Part shown: piece by piece, positions 42,033-55,220 of the stretch
Layout of the letters: each line of letters starts with the position of its first letter
How positions within the stretch are numbered: position 1 is the stretch's first letter
Origin: Glandiceps talaboti
Lineage: Eukaryota > Hemichordata > Enteropneusta > Spengelidae
Direction of reading: 5' to 3'
Length of the DNA: 64,000 nt
Assembly (NCBI RefSeq): GCF_964340395.1
Contig: NC_135550.1
Span: forward strand, 18,211,484-18,275,483
Made by a program: the position numbers and the translations under genes
The notes under the pieces: generated by a model
The model's database searches: none
What the model saw: the letters and a program-made list of their open reading frames with translations, nothing else
Told to the model about the DNA's origin: nothing

Positions 42033-43047
42033 ACAACAACAACTGCCATAATTTGATATTTTATTCGATACTCTGACCCCTGAAAATTATTGATTTTCAA
42101 AAACGATACATGATTTTGTTAAAACATACAATACACATGCACAACGATCGTCACACATCAACCCTATTACAAATAAGATTGCTATCAGATCGACTGACCT
42201 AAAAAAACCGGCCGTCTAAAACATCACAAATAATAGTAAAGAGTTTGACTTCGTCTATAGTTTTTGACTGAATATTAACGCACTATGAACCCATTGTATC
42301 AGATATCTGGAGAAGCAATCATAAATGAAGGTAATAGTTTTTACTTTTTCGGAAAATTTAAAATGCTACATATACAAATGCGTGCAGTGGATACGATCCA
42401 TTTAATATCCAAGTTTATTCTAAATGATAAATTTCGGACATAGTTCTTCCTTGCCCTATTCATTCGCCAATATCAAAACTAAGATTAAACAAATGATAAA
42501 GTAATATGATCACAATAAAATAACGATTTTCCAGGGTCATTCTATCAAAGAATTATTTAACTTCGATGTAAGACTCGACGACCATAGCGTCTATTGTAAG
42601 TTCAATTTTTAAGAGCTAGCTACGTGTGACAAATACGGAGGCTTAATGAGGACATAGGAGTTGTTTTTTAAAACCATGTGAGTAGTTTTTTTTACCATGT
42701 GAGTAGTTTTTTTTTTTACCATGGGAGTAGTTACAAATATTTCAAAACCCATCTATTTATTGCGTTTGTGCTTCACAGGCCCGTTCTTTAAAGAAAATGT
42801 AAATTTAAAAGAAAAGAACGAACGGTAAATTTAGCGTTTTGGCACCGAGTCGTGAATAGATGGATGGAGTTTCAGTTATGTGTTTGCTATTAAATGATGA
42901 AAAATCAGTAAATAAAAACGAACATGACAACTGATCATTGTATTATTAACATTCAATACATGTTGTTGTACTTGCTATTCATTTCATAATTTTCTAGAAA
43001 ACATAATATTCGTTTAATAGTTTGTATCAATTTTCCACCTCGAATCT
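40061..43047. other. Intergenic DNA between VTI1B and the type II membrane gene
   Basis: No supported gene. Holds a 22-bp perfect palindrome at 41137-41158, an (AAC)n tract at 42001-42040, and a three-copy short repeat built on ACCATGTGAGTAGTT at about 42673-42735. The 3'UTR of the following minus-strand gene must lie in its right part. Confidence 0.6.
41137..41158. repeat. Perfect 22-bp palindrome
   Basis: CCTCCACCAAC followed by its exact reverse complement GTTGGTGGAGG. It may be the core of a dispersed element; no second copy was seen in the window. Confidence 0.9.
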
Positions 43048-45313
<2,266 letters not shown>

Positions 45314-48083
45314 TTTAAACCAGTGTTGAAACGTTTACTTCTGCGATGTTATGAACTTCGGTTTACCCCAATGTAAGGACAGTCGAGTGAGTTGTGCTAA
45401 TTAAGGAGCAATGTATTTCACTGTCGTGGTTACGGGTATGCGGTTTCCAAGGAACGGTAGGCATGAGTGTTGCGACGTTGTACCCCATGTTGTCGAAAAA
45501 CAAAGCTCGCATTGATGACGTTATAGGTGACCGTCGTATTATCCTGCGCATTGCACTGATGAAAGACAAGAGGCAATCTTTTTAATTTTGTTGTTTCTTT
45601 TGTGTATGTGTGTGGAAGATGAGTATTGTCTTACACAACACTAGGATCACACCCCTACCTTCAGTTATACACTGCATGTTGAAGATAACCATGGCAGATA
45701 TTACTTATAGAATATAACATACAACAAAGTTATTGTCAAATTTACAATCTAATGTCACGGAATGACTTTGCTATTTATCTGTACTTTGTGCGCCCAACCT
45801 CTCATTTTGGTGACAAGTTTGATCTTAGCAACTGATAAGTTCTTGACAACAATTGAAAAACAAAGAGCTACAAAAGACAGTTAATCGTCTCTAAACAAAC
45901 AAGACAAACATCTTTACCGAAAAAAATATCTATCTCAGACCTACGAATTTCTGTTTAAAAGTCATTCTAGATCTTTCTAATTCAACGTTTCCTTTCCATC
46001 AATCATTAGGCTGGAGTCAGAATTTACGGCAGGGGGGGGGGTGCCTGGGAAGAAATTATTTTGGTCAAAACAAATTTCGCCTCCCCTTCGCGCTCTCAAA
46101 AAACCGAAATGAACCCAAGAATTTCCGTAGCCCCCCCTCTCGGCTACATATATTTTAATGCGTAATGATACAGTACCCCCCCCCGCCCCTCGCTCAACTG
46201 CAGAGTTGTACAGTATGGTGCACTACATTAAACTAACAGTGGAAATCAACTTCAGCGTTCATACATAACAATGGGAGATTTCTTTACAAATATATGTGGG
46301 CTTTGCGAAAACGGTCTCACATTGGGCTGTACTTCCAGATACTTAGTACGCAGGGTTTTATCTTTCAATCTTCTGGGCAGAAACAGCATCCCCCGTGATA
46401 GCTAGTGGAGAGGGTGTGGGAGAGGGTTTCCATGTTTGTCATAAAATTAATCATAGTCATCATTACTGAGGTTAATATTTTCCTGGAGATGTATTGGAAC
46501 GAAAATAAGTTTTTTTTTTTAAATATTAGTTTCTAACCAATCAAATTGTGTTGAAATGTAACCGTTATGATCACATCACGGGTACAAAATCAAACTAAAC
46601 AAAAACTAACTAAATTTTGCTTACAGGTAAATATCAAGGACTATGTCACGTGGATGGATGGGTGTAGTTCCATTGGTTGGTCCACGTATATGTAACCACT
46701 CGCTACCCACTACATTGACCAATCTGATTAAAGTCTGACGCTAGATGTCTTTATTTATCTCTATTTCCATCGTTTTTCCGATGGGAAGGCGGCGATAACC
46801 CGGAACAAAATAAACGACACAAAACTATGGAAATAGAGGTACTAATCTATACTACTTTTGATCAGTGATTTTCCTACAAAATAAACAGATGTATCTTGTC
46901 GTTTATGACATGATATGGCACGAACGATAGCATACGAGTATAGCTATAAACTACGTGTCCTTTGATGCTATTTACATGTTGTAGTTTACGTAGGCAACAG
47001 TTTTCGCTCCGAAATTCCTATTTCCCGTGATGCTTTGCCTGGTGAACTCTCACTCTGTTGACATTGTCAGAAATCAATACATACTTGCAGTTCATGGGAA
47101 ACCAGTTACCGAACGCCATTCTTATAAAGGTACGTAGGTATGAATATCCAATCATTGGTTGCCATGGTAAATTTTACAAGATCTATGTCACTCTTTTCAG
47201 ATTTTACCATTTTAAGAAACAATAGTAACAGGATGTTTCGCAATTTGAAGGATTTGTAGAAACTGAGGGTGTGCATAATAAATGGCCCCACCATGATACA
47301 AAATTTTAATTTTCCATTTTCTATCTTTAATCACAACTATTGTATGTGATGTGAATGTTTACTGATAGAGAACTTGTGTATCTAACATCGACGGAGAAAC
47401 TATTCGTTATTGATAAAACCACGTTTGAATCAACAATTAATGTGTTCAAGTTGTTGGCAAGAAAGGCAAGACACAAATATCAAGATCTACCATCAACGAG
47501 TCACACAAATCTGTCTTTATTAATTGCCTGACCACGTCTCTTTATTTACCATGGCAACCACAATTTTAATAAATCAGTAAGAATAACGGAAAGGTAATAC
47601 TAATTTCTCAATATCCGCACGGTTTACATATATCATGTATTACTGTTTTCGTCTCCAGGTTCTTATTCTGTTTTCGAATTATCGCTGACAGATCGATATT
47701 TGGCTTTTATTAGAAGTACAATAAATAATGGACGTGTTCACTTCTCCTATCGATTTTCAAACGTATGCAAATGAAAAGAGAAAGGGGTTAATTTCATCGA
47801 AGAAAGTCGGCCATTCACAAACAGATGTGTGAGTTTCACAGGCCAGCAAAATGGGGTCATCATTTGTGTAAATATTATGGGCAATGATAAATATACTTCG
47901 TTTGGGACTGCATAAAGTCATGGTTTACGCATATAAAAATTACAAGTTGCGTGGATTCGCCGGAGGGTACATAGTAACACTGATAGTGAGGGTATGTATG
48001 CCAGGATGACTTTTGTTGAGAATACACCGATGAAGATGTTTTGTTGTGAAATTGTACAATTTATTTCTAACTTTTAATTTCAG
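45314..48083. other. Intergenic DNA between divergent genes
   Basis: The minus-strand type II gene and the plus-strand 370-aa gene diverge from this 2.8-kb stretch, so it should hold both promoters, but no core element is convincing. Contains a G-run/C-run segment at 46029-46190 (GGCAGGGGGGGGGGTGCCTGG and GTAGCCCCCCCTCTCGG) and the one-ended transposon relative at 46720. Confidence 0.6.
46720..46850. mobile_element. One-ended relative of the palindromic transposon (copy 3)
   Basis: Begins CAATCTGATTAAAGTCTGAC and continues with TTATTTATCTCTATTTCCAT, resembling the other copies. An inner inverted pair is visible: CTCTATTTCCATCGTTTT against AAAACTATGGAAATAGAG. The opposite terminal CAGATTG and a second copy of the flank TACATTGAC are absent, so it is truncated or rearranged. 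Confidence 0.7.
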
Positions 48084-48168
48084 TAAACGACATTTTGTAC
48101 TGCCGATGAATGGCCAAGGTTTTGTGATCGTTCGATATTTTAGGAAGGAACATGGCGTACAACCTTGA
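48084..48168 (+). promoter_or_regulatory. Alternative 5'UTR acceptors and overlapping uORF
   Basis: A strong acceptor (CTTTTAATTTCAG) ends at 48083 and a weaker one (ATATTTTAG) at 48143. Use of the first puts an ATG at 48106 in the leader, opening a 20-codon frame that ends at 48168, past the main ATG at 48152 and out of frame. Use of the second removes it. Confidence 0.4.
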
Positions 48169-49420
48169 CTACAGAGATGAGACGAGGAAAGAGTTGACGG
48201 AAATTGAAAAGGCAAGAGCCCGTCAGGATGCCAGTAAATTTCCAAATATCAGTGACAGTTATCAATATAGTGAACAACTTGTCAAAGACACTTGTTTAGC
48301 TTTACATGGTATCATAGTTCAAGACATCAAACTTGGCAAAAAGGAACTGTTGAAGGATAATCGCTTCATCCAAGGTCGAATGTATGAGATTATCACATAT
48401 CTAATGGGTAGGCAGGAGAAAGATGTCGACCAGGTTCAGCTTGAGTATGAACATCCCAAATTGCAATATTTGAAGGAGAAAACGATTGTCAAGCCCAAAG
48501 TTGACATCATGTTTGCGAAAGTGAGACCCCAAAAGATACCAATCACAGCCATCATGGTACGTAAATCAAGTAGTGGATATGAGCCAGATGAACGTGGCGT
48601 GCGATCCGATATGGCAAGGTTAGCTTTTCTTATCCTGGAACGAGGATGTCGATGGGCCTTCTACATTTGGACTGGTTCTGTCGAGGAACTGCAATGGATG
48701 GATATGTCCAAACATGTCCCTGTAGATTTGAAGAACAGAGACGCAGTGCTGACTAGAGACGCGGAGTTGTTACCAAACGTCGGAAAACCACTACCCGGAT
48801 CATTCACCAAGACGATGATCATGAATAGAATCAGTAAAGAACTGTGTCTGAGAGTTTACAGAATTGAACCAGAAATGACATTCTGGAACGAGTACGTTGA
48901 CGACGTTGACCGGCTGAAGCAATTCTATAGTGGGTATAAAATGAAAGCACCAGGCTACGGTACATGGGATGTCTCTGAACAAATCCAAGATATTAGGAGG
49001 CAGTTGATAAAAGTCAGAGATTATGTTGAGGTGAGATAATGTTTTTAAAAAGTTCAGACTGCCACAAACTGTTTTATTGTTTGAGTTTCAGAACTTTAAT
49101 ATTTCTTCCTGCAACAAAACATCTGGGCCATTTTTTTCCAGTTTTAAAAAAATATTATTTTATTTCCTTTTTTTTCTATCTGACAGGCTGATTTAATAGC
49201 CCACGCACGAGCTATGTTGATGGTCACTAAGGTGTTGTTTATTGATATGGTTACCGTGAAAGACCTGAATTCCAGAGAAATCGACGAATCTGACTATCTC
49301 AAGGAACATCTAACTTTCCTCAGAGAGAGGATAAAAGAAGCCATTCAAGCAGAGCAGGAAAGTTCATCCTCATCATCGGAAGAAGACTATGATGATGACA
49401 GATCCCATTCTAGATACTGA
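48152..49420 (+). CDS. 370-aa protein of unknown family, acidic serine-rich tail
   Basis: Exon 1 48152-49030, intron GTGAGA...TGACAG, exon 2 49187-49420, phase 0; product 370 aa. ATG lies in a good context (GAACATGG). An AATAAA signal is at 49552-49557, 130 bp after the stop. No signal peptide or membrane segment. The body is a mixed alpha/beta-looking globular sequence with conserved-looking aromatic stretches (ILERGCRWAFYIWTGSVEEL about 168-187; EMTFWNEYVDDVDRLKQFY). Exon 2 encodes a helical segment, an acidic Ser tract SSSSSSEEDYDDD with likely CK2 sites, and ends RSHSRY. One very large coding exon is unlike the finely split neighbours. I do not recognise the family; it could be a lineage-specific cytoplasmic protein or a domesticated foreign gene. 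Confidence 0.88.
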
Positions 49421-50735
49421 GATATTTGAACAGTAGACTTTCAAATTACAAATCTTTGCTTATATTACAGTGGTACCGGAGAAAATGATAATTGGTCATT
49501 TTGGCGGTAAATAATCATGGCATATTACTTCTGTTGTAATTCAGTTGTAATAATAAAGTGAAACGTGTCATAATTGTTGTTTCTGACAAGCTTAAATGCA
49601 AAATGTGGTATTGACTGGACGTAATTGGTCACGCTGAAGGAAGGGGTAGGCTAGCGACACTTAATCTGGATGTCCCCTATAATATAAGTGAAGCATTGAT
49701 TGTACGAAACAGTCAAATACTTCACATGGCATGTCCTGCAACTAGTGTGGAAGGTATTGCATGTATGTGTGTGAATATTTGCATAAATAGTAGTTACATT
49801 ATTTCAAATCCTAAGGCCTCAGCCTAGCGCAAAAATAATTTACATTACAGTATAAAAAAAGTAAATATCATTCTTCCAATATAATAAAATATGGATTATA
49901 TTGCATTTCGATGTTGTTGTTGGTTTCACATTTCAACAGAGAGGGCGCCCAGCTCGTTCAAAAACACAGCAATATTAAAGGGGTATAAAAGGGGTGTCAT
50001 TGCTTATGCAATGTCGGAGTTGCAGAATAGTTGGACGCAATTTGTCACGGAAAACGCGCTTTCGTCAGAATGGGAATTTCAAATTTCAAAATTTTAATTT
50101 CTATTTTGTCATAATTGGAAACGAATCTTCGTTCTTTGTCGTGGTGGAAGTAAAGGGAACTATCATGGCAGTTTAAGACACTTGTTTGTCAATATTTCAA
50201 TTTCTGTATAATGGGGAACAATATTTTGAATGCACAGTTTACCTCTGTTTCTGTAATACACCAATAAAGGTGTTCTGTTATAACTTAATTACTATATGCC
50301 TGATGGGGGTTACATATATTTCCTTGAATGTGTGCAGCACGTGCTACACGTGGTTTATCTTTAAAGACCAGGAATTCCTGTATTTGTTATAAAGAAAATG
50401 TGTAAACAAGTTGACAACCATATCCTTCATTCGGTTATCTTATGAGCAATAGTTGAGGAGGAGGAGGGGTGGTGGTGGTATTGAGGCTTGTAACCAATGC
50501 AGTCATTGTGGCTGGAGTTTTACTATACTGTAACGACAACATTAATTTCATTATAACTTGTTTTTGGAACAATGTATGAAAATATTTTCTAATCAGAACC
50601 TCTTTTTCAGAGAACAACTGAAAGAGATAATATTAACTAGCCCCCTTCTGAAGATATATAATGACGATCAGGGTGGTATGGTGTCAAGATTGCTTCCTTT
50701 ATATATTTGTCTGTCTGTCTGTCTGACTGTCTGAC

Positions 50736-50783
<48 letters not shown>

Positions 50784-51308
50784 CGTCCGTCCGTCCGTCC
50801 GTCCGTCCGTCCGTCTCTGTCCCGTCTGTCTGCCAGCCTATCTTTCTGTCAGCCTATCTCTCTGTATGACAACGTTCTGCAACAAGTCCTTTATCCCAGT
50901 GTATGCAGGCACGCGTAAACCACAGACCCTCCGTGTATAAAACAGTGTAAAATTGTAAGCTTAGTTTACGCTAAACTGCAGCACTTTGATATAAGCCGTC
51001 TGAAATTATTCAGTTTTCACATGGCTGAACAAATTATCAAGTCTGATGTACTTGGCTCGTTTTGCTAAACCCACTAGTTCATATACAAGGGGTCGAAAAC
51101 AAAAATTCAGTCTGCGTTCGCATCGAACAGCGTGGACTCGCCCTCAACCGTCGTAGTTGTGCAAGCTTTGTAAAGAATATTCGAATATTTGTGTCGAACA
51201 TTTCTACATAGTTTAATCATCACAAATCAAGTAAACACTGTAGTCCTGACTATAGTGTTTGACCTTCACAGTTTTCAATGCAGACATCTCACAACTTTCA
51301 AGACGAGA
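49421..51308. other. Intergenic DNA upstream of the Ly6-like gene
   Basis: Contains the 3'UTR of the 370-aa gene to about 49.57 kb and a (GTCT)n/(GTCC)n tract at 50708-50817. No other gene is supported. Confidence 0.65.
50708..50817. repeat. (GTCT)n then (GTCC)n microsatellite
   Basis: The tract changes phase from GTCT to GTCC units near 50778. The Cys/Ser/Leu-rich frame across it is an artefact. Confidence 0.95.
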
Positions 51309-54300
51309 ATGTCCATATTACAAGTTTTGGCATCATTTCTGTTTATATATTTCTGGTTATTTGCAGCAGGTAAGTAATGAAAACCGAACGAATACTACGA
51401 AAAACTTTGAAGGTGATACTTGGCATATCTATGCAATTTCATTTTCCCTTTTTCACAATCCGTCCAAAAAAGACGCACACCAATTGACAGCTGCAGGTTT
51501 TACTTGGATCAATGATAATCATAAAAAAATACACACATCAAATGTGTTGGTTTGATCTCAAACTACTACTATGAAGTGCATGTTATTTGTTGATAACATG
51601 ATACATCACGCCATGATCACAATGTAAGCTCTTACCCATACAAGGTTCCTGCCCCCTCCCCCATGTTGAATTTGAATTATTTGCATGATATCAGAGTTCA
51701 TTTGGGTAAGAAGTAAATCATGTAAATTTCTGCTCTGAAACAAAACACTTTTCTTTGAGCGTCCCTAGTTACTTGATATTTGTTCGAAGTGTGGGACCGA
51801 AGACGCGCATGTGTGAAACGGACGACTTTTGAAGTTGAAAACCTAGGGTACGTGACAGTATATTTTGACACTGCTGTCATACAAAACACTATGATGTAGA
51901 AAACAGTACGCAACACAGGAGCTAATTTTGAAGAAAACAAACAAACAAACAAACAAAATATAATTTTGATCGTAGTAAAGTGTCACAAATCTTTGTTCTC
52001 AGCATTTCAAGAAACCACACTGGCAAGCGTCCATGGTCTCGAAATAACACCAATGGAAACAAAACAAATTTCGGATTCATGGTCGAACGATCTTGGAGAA
52101 ATTAATCAATTCGCAAGAAAAGCGATGTTAGTAGAAGATGGAGAAACCTATTCTCTTAACTGGTGTTTTCAGTGTATAGAACAAACAAGTAATCAAGCAT
52201 GTAATACGGTAAGAAGTAGAATTGAAAGAGTTGTCGTTGATGGCGCTTTATTTGACGTCATTGCTCCATACATGAATGCTTTACGACGGACAGAGCGCCA
52301 ACAACGACACATCTCATGAAACAACTGCAAAATGTGCATTGGAATAGAACATATACAACTATGTGTGTATACATATGTGAACGCTTTCTCTGTTGCTGAT
52401 AGGTAGCAAATTCTTTAATAGTTACATATGTGAACTGCATGTCTATCGTGTATAAATTACAATCTATCTCAGAAAACTGTTTCTAAATTTAGTATCATTC
52501 AACAATGATTTATAAATAAAATGTACAATGTTTACAAGTTCTGCAAGTTCTTTATGTCTGTAGGGTGATGATGGCGGTGTTAGTACCGTTATTTGTGATG
52601 GCATGACGGACCCTGTGTGTTTCACCGATATCAGATTTAACTCGAGAGGGAACGGTTACAGAATCGAAGAAAAAGGGTGTATTGAACGGGTACGTTGTGT
52701 TGGCTTTTAACAAACGATCTCACACAATGGATGTACTGCGAAAGTATAGTTGGTGTTACATTTAATTAGGCCATACGACTTTTGCGATTAATGGCCGGCG
52801 TACATAAACTAGAAATGTATGATTGTGTGTATATGTCTGCATAATAGAAAAATCGCTGGGAGTAATTCCTAGCACACAAAAAAAATAAGAAAAAGAGGAA
52901 ATAAGCAATGTAAAGTTTGTAAGGGGCTGAGGAAGTTATGGCCGTTCTGTCGACATTGCTCTGTGTCAGAGGTAATAATGGTACAGTACTCATGACTATG
53001 AACATCCGTGGTGAAAGGGGCTTTTTAAATGTGTACCGTTATTATTACTATGACGATGAGAACATATGCCAAAATCATTGTAATAGAAGGATCAGATCAG
53101 ATAATTTCCGACTAAACTCTTTCATAGAGAAATACGGTCATTTAATTGCATGTATCTGTGTCATCATTGTTGTAGTTTTTGCACCCAGTCATTGCTAAGC
53201 AGAGAACGTATAAACGTGATTGGGACTACTAGTATTTAAACTTTCTATACCCTTTACTTTAATTTGTAGTAACGCTGTGTTTATATCCATGTCAACACAG
53301 GTTACGAAATCATTAAAATATTTCTTTGCCCTCGCGAAATATTCCCATGATTTAAATGTTCAATTTGGCTCAAAATAGTTAGCAGGTTTATTAAGTCTGA
53401 TTTAAAAAAAAAATAGAAATACAACACATACTATTCTCTCGGTCATCATAAAACGTACTTTCAAAGTGGTAGTCACCTGTTGAATGTCAACTATTTTGCA
53501 AGGTTTGTCACCATTACATTCTCTGATGCGAATGAAGTTACCCATGGAGGGACCACACTGCAAAAAGGTGCACGCTTACTAGTATATGCATGCTCAATTT
53601 GTTAAAATCACTGACATAACTGAAATTCTACGTTTACAGACTTCTTGTACCAGCATAACAGACGAGCTATTAACAGATCCGGTTCACAATGCTTGCTTCC
53701 AAACATCACCATCGGCAAAACTAGGTTTACTGTGTCACTACTGCTGTCCGGATGACGGGTCGGGATGTAATGAACTGGTGGTGCCTTCACCAATCGAGGT
53801 TCCTTCACCAAATGAATGGGACGAAGTTATTGATCTTCGTGGTGTTATACAATGTTATGATTGTAAGAATGAACGAAGCAATGACGCCTGCAATGAGGTA
53901 TTTATGCTTAGAGTGGAGTCATGATGGTAGGAGGTTAGAATAAATTGCTTGGAATATGCAAGTTATTGGTTCAGGCCACGCTGCTGCCATTTATTTCCGA
54001 ACTGCTATGCATCATTGGACAAGATTTGAAACACAACTCTGTCCCGGGCAACCCATTTGTATAATAGGGGACCTGGTAGGACAGGGGTTGCTATGTGAAT
54101 GGTTTAATCCCATTCACTTACAGAGGGTACATGGGAGTTAGGGAAGTTATATACGGTCGCTGTGAAGATATGGGTCTATGTCGGGGTAATGATATGATCT
54201 ATGGTCACGACAATCATTGTGGAAGCTTTATAAATGTGTACCTTAATTATTATTAAATGATCACGTGATAGTTTATAATTACAAGTACTGGAATGGCAGT

Positions 54301-55220
54301 AATATGAGTAAAGACTATCTAAATAGACATTCTCTGTCTCCCCCCCCCCCCAAATAAAGTTCTTGATCTTGAGATCGTGTATATTGTCTTGCTATGGTGG
54401 CCCCTTTGTGCTATCGGTAACTTTAAAAAAAAAAATTTCGACAAAATTCAAGCTAAAATTTTGATCTCAATGGCACATATTGGCCATTGTCGTCATGAGA
54501 TACATCATCATACATATCTAAATTTTATGAACATTTTACTTCCTAGGATTCTGGAGTTCCCCAAACATCCTACTGTAAGTTGACGATGGAAGACCCAACC
54601 TGTTTTTTACGTCTACGTTTTAATTTTCGAGGAACTGGGTATAAGATAGAAAGGAAAGGTTGCATTGAACGGGTAAGGCTTGCAAACTTTTGAAATCTAA
54701 GTCCTAAAGTGAATCAATAGAATGATGTGTCAATGTAGTTGCTCAGTAAACTACAGCCCGGTGGAGTCCATTAGTGTGGTCTGCAGAAGCGCCACCAATG
54801 ACCAATTCTTACAATCTAGTTAGTCAATGGTACAGAGACACTGCACTATTTACTTAACCATAAACTAAACCTGGTTTTACAATATTTTTTCTCTAAATTC
54901 ATTTCCACATGTATTCACAGACCGACTGTTACAGTACCGAGGAAGACATGTGGGCTTGTTACCAAGGTAACCATCAACCTGTTGTCGGAGCAACATGCAC
55001 ATACTGCTGTCCTGCAAATGAGACGAGTTCTGGGTGCAACATGGCATTTCCTGAGTATGTCCAAATACCGGCAAAGAATGATTGGAAGGGTAGTGATGAT
55101 CCAGAGCGATTTCCACAGTGTGAACCTCAAGGGAGAGGTTACGGTTTACATCAATCGGTCTCAACATTCATATTGTTGATAGAAGTAGCAGTTTATCTGT
55201 TCTATACGATGGAACTTTAG
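51309..55220 (+). CDS. Two-domain Ly6/uPAR-like surface protein, probably GPI-anchored
   Basis: Exons: 51309-51369, 52003-52208, 52564-52689, 53640-53897, 54547-54672, 54921-55220; 358 aa. Signal peptide MSILQVLASFLFIYFWLFAA, then a 50-residue N-terminal extension. Domain 1 about 75-174, domain 2 about 203-298. Each has 12 cysteines in the same order: CxxC, C, C-x7/8-C, C-x5-C, C, then C-x2-CC...CN, the CC...CN ending typical of Ly6/uPAR three-finger domains. Both hold RFN.RG.GY.IE.KGCIER. The C-terminus (STFILLIEVAVYLFYTMEL) is a hydrophobic tail fitting GPI attachment, or a membrane helix. NET at 292 is a sequon. ATTAAA lies at 55238-55243. All internal domain introns are phase 0, and the middle exon of each domain is exactly 126 nt. 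Ligand unknown; the Ly6 assignment rests on cysteine pattern. Confidence 0.85.
52917..53075 (+). mobile_element. 5'-truncated SINE, copy 4, intron 3 of Ly6-like gene
   Basis: Shares GAGGAAGTTATGGCCGTT, AGAGGTAATAATGG and TTAAATGTGTACC(G/T)TTATTATTA with the tail of copy 2 at about 54140-54250. The open frame across it is not part of the Ly6-like gene model. Confidence 0.6.
53925..54255 (+). mobile_element. tRNA-derived SINE, copy 2, intron 4 of Ly6-like gene
   Basis: Head GCTTGGAATATGCAAGTTAT with TGGTTCAGGCCACGCTGCTG, then GGGGACCTGGTAGGACAGGG, GTCGGGGTAATGATATG and a tail rich in ATTATTA. It is the longest of the four copies and the best reference for the family. Confidence 0.7.

Noticed and set aside
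47940-48245. 101-residue minus frame overlapping the start of the 370-aa gene
   Set aside because: Antisense shadow of a supported exon with no features of its own.
52938-53198. 86-residue plus frame with a C-terminal hydrophobic segment between Ly6-like exons
   Set aside because: It overlaps a truncated SINE copy, has no splice sites in phase with the Ly6-like gene, and the model is complete without it.
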